A DNA stretch of 64,000 nt from Skermanella mucosa. GTDB taxonomy: Bacteria; Pseudomonadota; Alphaproteobacteria; Azospirillales; Azospirillaceae. The position numbers and the translations under genes are program-made. The notes below the pieces were generated by a model. The model had not been told where the DNA came from. It saw only the letters and a list, made by a program, of their open reading frames with translations, and made no database searches. Below are positions 61,921 through 64,000 of the stretch, one piece after another. Position 1 is the first letter of the stretch. Every line of letters starts with the position of its first letter. Location of the stretch: contig NZ_CP086106.1 of NCBI RefSeq assembly GCF_016765655.2, positions 4,577,001 to 4,641,000 on the forward strand, given 5' to 3'.

Positions 61921-63003
61921 TCAGGCCGCGGACTTCAGGTTGAGCGAGCCGTACAGCTCGCCGTTCTCGGCGATGACCTGGTCCAGCAGGCTCCAGTCGA
62001 AGGCGCCGGCGTCGGGCATGTTGCGGATATAGCCCAGCTCCTGCATCGACCGGCCCCGGTCGATGATGAATTGCTGCTGGTTGCGCTGGTCGACGACGAT
62101 GGGCTGCTTGTTGGACGCGTCCAGCGCCGCCTCCATGGTCGTCTTGTAATAGCTGCCGACGGTGTCGTTGAGGGCGGCCTGCTTGTCGGACTCGGCCTGC
62201 GACTGGGCGACCATCAGGGCCTTGATCACCGCCTTGACCGCGCCCGGATTGCTCTCCAGCAAGGGAATGCGGGCGGCCAGCACGCAGTCGGAATAGCCCT
62301 TGCCGTAGAGGTCGGTTCCGTCCGACAGCACGGTGGCGCCGGGGCGCCCCATGACGCACTGGGAGGCATAGGGCTCGATATGGCAGATCGCGTCCACGGC
62401 GCCGGCGATGAAGGCCTGGGCCAGCTCGGGCGAGGTGTTCAGGTAGCGGATATCGACGTCCTGGAAGCTCATGCCGGCCTGCTTCAGGTAGTCGTAGGGC
62501 AGGACCTCCAGCGTGTCGGCCTGGAAGGTGCCGAAGCTCTTCCCCTTCAGGTCGGCGGCCGACTTGATGCCTTCCTTCGCCACGATGATGCAGCCCTGGA
62601 CGCCGCCGCCGGCCACGATGCGGACCGGGGCGCCGGCATCGTAGAGGGTCATGAAGTTGGAATACGGGATCATCGAGATGTCGACCAGCCCGGCCCCGAA
62701 CATGGTCGTGATCTCGGTGTTGGACGGCGTCACGACGAATTCCAGCTCGACGCCGTCCGCCCTGGTCAGCTCCCGCTCCTTGGCGAGGAAGATGCCCATG
62801 TTGCAGAAGCCCGAGCCGTGGGTCGCCTTGACGGTAGTCGCGGCATGCGCGGCCGTCGGGGTCAGCAGGGCCGCCAGATGGGCGGGTATCGCCACCGTCG
62901 CCGCGGCTGCCGCAGCACCCGCGGCCGAGGTCTTCAGGAAGCCGCGCCGGGAAAAGTCGGGCGACGAGAAGTTACGGAAAAAGGTGCCGTCACGATCGCA
63001 CAT
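61921..63003 (-). CDS. NMT1/TauA-like substrate-binding protein with Tat signal
   Basis: 360 residues with GGAG 7 bases before the ATG. Twin-arginine signal FSRRGFLKTSAAGAAAAAAT. The binding domain starts VKATHGSGFCNMGIFLAKER, with the family pattern FGAGLVDISMIPYSNFMT and LKGKSFGTFQADTLEV. Such proteins bind sulfonates, nitrate, pyrimidines or similar small molecules. Linked to a deaminase and an amidase, the ligand is probably a nitrogen heterocycle or amide; that is inference. First gene of the operon. Confidence 0.9.
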   Translation of the reverse strand: MCDRDGTFFRNFSSPDFSRRGFLKTSAAGAAAAAATVAIPAHLAALLTPTAAHAATTVKATHGSGFCNMGIFLAKERELTRADGVELEFVVTPSNTEITTMFGAGLVDISMIPYSNFMTLYDAGAPVRIVAGGGVQGCIIVAKEGIKSAADLKGKSFGTFQADTLEVLPYDYLKQAGMSFQDVDIRYLNTSPELAQAFIAGAVDAICHIEPYASQCVMGRPGATVLSDGTDLYGKGYSDCVLAARIPLLESNPGAVKAVIKALMVAQSQAESDKQAALNDTVGSYYKTTMEAALDASNKQPIVVDQRNQQQFIIDRGRSMQELGYIRNMPDAGAFDWSLLDQVIAENGELYGSLNLKSAA

Positions 63004-63551
63004 GGTCCACTCCAGCCGGTTGAAAGACCGTATGGAGACCGCACGAAGTCATAACTCCGCCCGCCGAGGGGACCGGAGTGGCGCTCGAACATGAAGTCCT
63101 TCACTGCGCCGGCCATTGCACGGAGTCCATACAATGGGCACGCCAACCCGAAAGAGCGTCGATCGCTCTGCGCTGATGGATTCCTCTACGCAACCGCCGT
63201 GCCAGTTCCGGATCCCGCCCCACGCCCCGCGAAGCGCCGGAATCTCAGGCACCGACCAAGGCCCGAACGCCCGGATATGCGCCAAATGCATCGAATTGAT
63301 GCATACGCCATTATGTTGATCGAAGATCCACCCAGCCGGGTCCGCCGGCCACCGCTCCCGCACAATGCTTTTGATGAAGCCTGGCGGAACAGAGTGCCGT
63401 TGGTCGGCCTTCGCCCGTCAGGGCGAACGCCGACACCCTGCGTCAACGCTCCGGCCACGCTGTCGGCGTCGGCCTTCGGCCGAGGCCGACCTACGATAAA
63501 TCAAACGAAGAACACTACGCCCGCCGCTTCCATCCTGCGGCCCCTGGTCGT
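63004..63551. other. 548-base intergenic region
   Basis: No gene is convincing; frames here have unusual codon use and no ribosome binding sites. It holds the promoter region of the transporter operon (minus strand). A 7-bp hairpin GTCGGCC/GGCCGAC at 63468-63490, downstream of the lipoprotein gene, may be its terminator although no T-tract follows. Confidence 0.5.
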
Positions 63552-64000
63552 CTATCGCAGGCCGACCTGCGCCACCTGGCTCTGCCGGGCCAGTTCGTCG
63601 GGACCCATTGCCACGGCGGTGTAGAACGGGCCGCGCATTTCCGAGCAATAATACTGGTCGCCCATGGCCAGCAGGCGCAGGGATTCGCCGTTGGAGATCC
63701 TTGTGTGCATCTTGTCGAACTCCGCCATGCCGCCCATCCGGTCCGCCAGCTCGTGCTGGGACCGGCGCAGGATCGCCGCGTTGCGGTTGGTGAAGCTGGC
63801 ATACCGGGCGAAAGCCGTGGGATCGCCCCAGACACGGCCGCAGGCCAGCCCCGCCAGCATCGTCCGCGTCTGGAGCGAGACGATCCGGTCGGCCGAGCTG
63901 TCGCCCAGCATCAGCGGAGTCTGCGCCGTTTCCAAGACAGGATCAGGCGTTTCCGCGCAACCGGCCAGGACCAGCGTGCCGAATAGGATGCCGGCGATCG
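63552..64000 (-). CDS. Lipoprotein of unknown function, 5' end beyond the window
   Basis: The frame is open to the window edge. A lipobox LVLAGC lies about 45 bases inside the edge, followed by AETPDPVLETAQ, so the protein is a lipid-anchored membrane protein whose first residues are cut off. The rest is mostly helical, with TRTMLAGLACGRVWGDPTAF and QYYCSEMRGPFYTAVAMG, two Cys that may pair. A start at 63935 (TTG) would drop the signal, so it is unlikely. Function unknown. Confidence 0.7.
   Translation of the reverse strand, partial: IAGILFGTLVLAGCAETPDPVLETAQTPLMLGDSSADRIVSLQTRTMLAGLACGRVWGDPTAFARYASFTNRNAAILRRSQHELADRMGGMAEFDKMHTRISNGESLRLLAMGDQYYCSEMRGPFYTAVAMGPDELARQSQVAQVGLR

Overview
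The window is GC-rich, densely packed bacterial DNA. Protein style points to an alphaproteobacterium, probably a Rhodospirillales/Azospirillaceae member such as Skermanella or Azospirillum. This is inferred from a lanthanide-type methanol dehydrogenase cluster, sigma-54 regulators, glutathione-linked formaldehyde oxidation, PHB functions and an sRNA resembling alphaproteobacterial MmgR. I saw no rRNA, tRNA, CRISPR array, insertion sequence or prophage.

Layout. 1-2473: small housekeeping and unknown genes (a cut-off gene, an HhH-GPD DNA glycosylase, a STAS-like protein). 2474-10740: a complete XoxF methanol-oxidation island. A long structured leader precedes xoxF, followed by xoxG, xoxJ, a CXXCW-type rhodanese-like protein, several secreted proteins of unknown function, a SoxYZ-like carrier and a quinoprotein-relay metallo-hydrolase. 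10957-16017: a sugar transferase, an FMN reductase, S-(hydroxymethyl)glutathione dehydrogenase (the next step after methanol oxidation), a Tim44-like protein and a stand-alone sigma-70 region 1.1-like protein. 16236-32261: a gaseous-alkane/ketone oxidation island. It holds a GntP-type permease, a sigma-54 activator divergent from a zinc alcohol dehydrogenase, a CDGSH protein, then prmABCD, an amidohydrolase, a DUF59 protein, a dedicated GroEL paralogue and a second sigma-54 activator. Two textbook -24/-12 promoters drive the dehydrogenase and the monooxygenase operon.

32255-36762: a TRIC-type channel, a Bcr/CflA efflux pump, an Rpn-family nuclease, a small membrane protein and a PHB-depolymerase-like esterase. 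36763-37509: a long intergenic region holding a probable MmgR-type sRNA. 37510-44090: a LuxR regulator with a degenerate receiver, glgC and pgm (glycogen metabolism), and an MHYT histidine kinase with its single-domain response regulator. 44239-50215: small secreted or unknown proteins, a YgjV membrane protein, a short-chain dehydrogenase, a nucleobase permease behind a hairpin that covers its ribosome binding site, and an Asp/Asn hydroxylase-like protein.

50384-57720: a siderophore-iron operon (Fur-like box, TonB receptor, ATPase, binding protein, fused FhuB permease, FhuF reductase, a PPOX flavoprotein). 57726-63003, on the minus strand: a TauABC-type transporter with a nitrilase-like hydrolase and an ATZ/TRZ-type amidohydrolase, likely uptake and deamination or hydrolysis of an unidentified nitrogen compound. 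The window ends inside a lipoprotein gene.

The genes suggest a soil or plant-associated organism able to oxidise methanol with a lanthanide enzyme and a short alkane or ketone with a diiron monooxygenase. The observations most worth following are the three-way-junction-like RNA fold in the xoxF leader, the MmgR-like sRNA next to a PHB depolymerase, and the actinobacterial-type prm operon under sigma-54 control.
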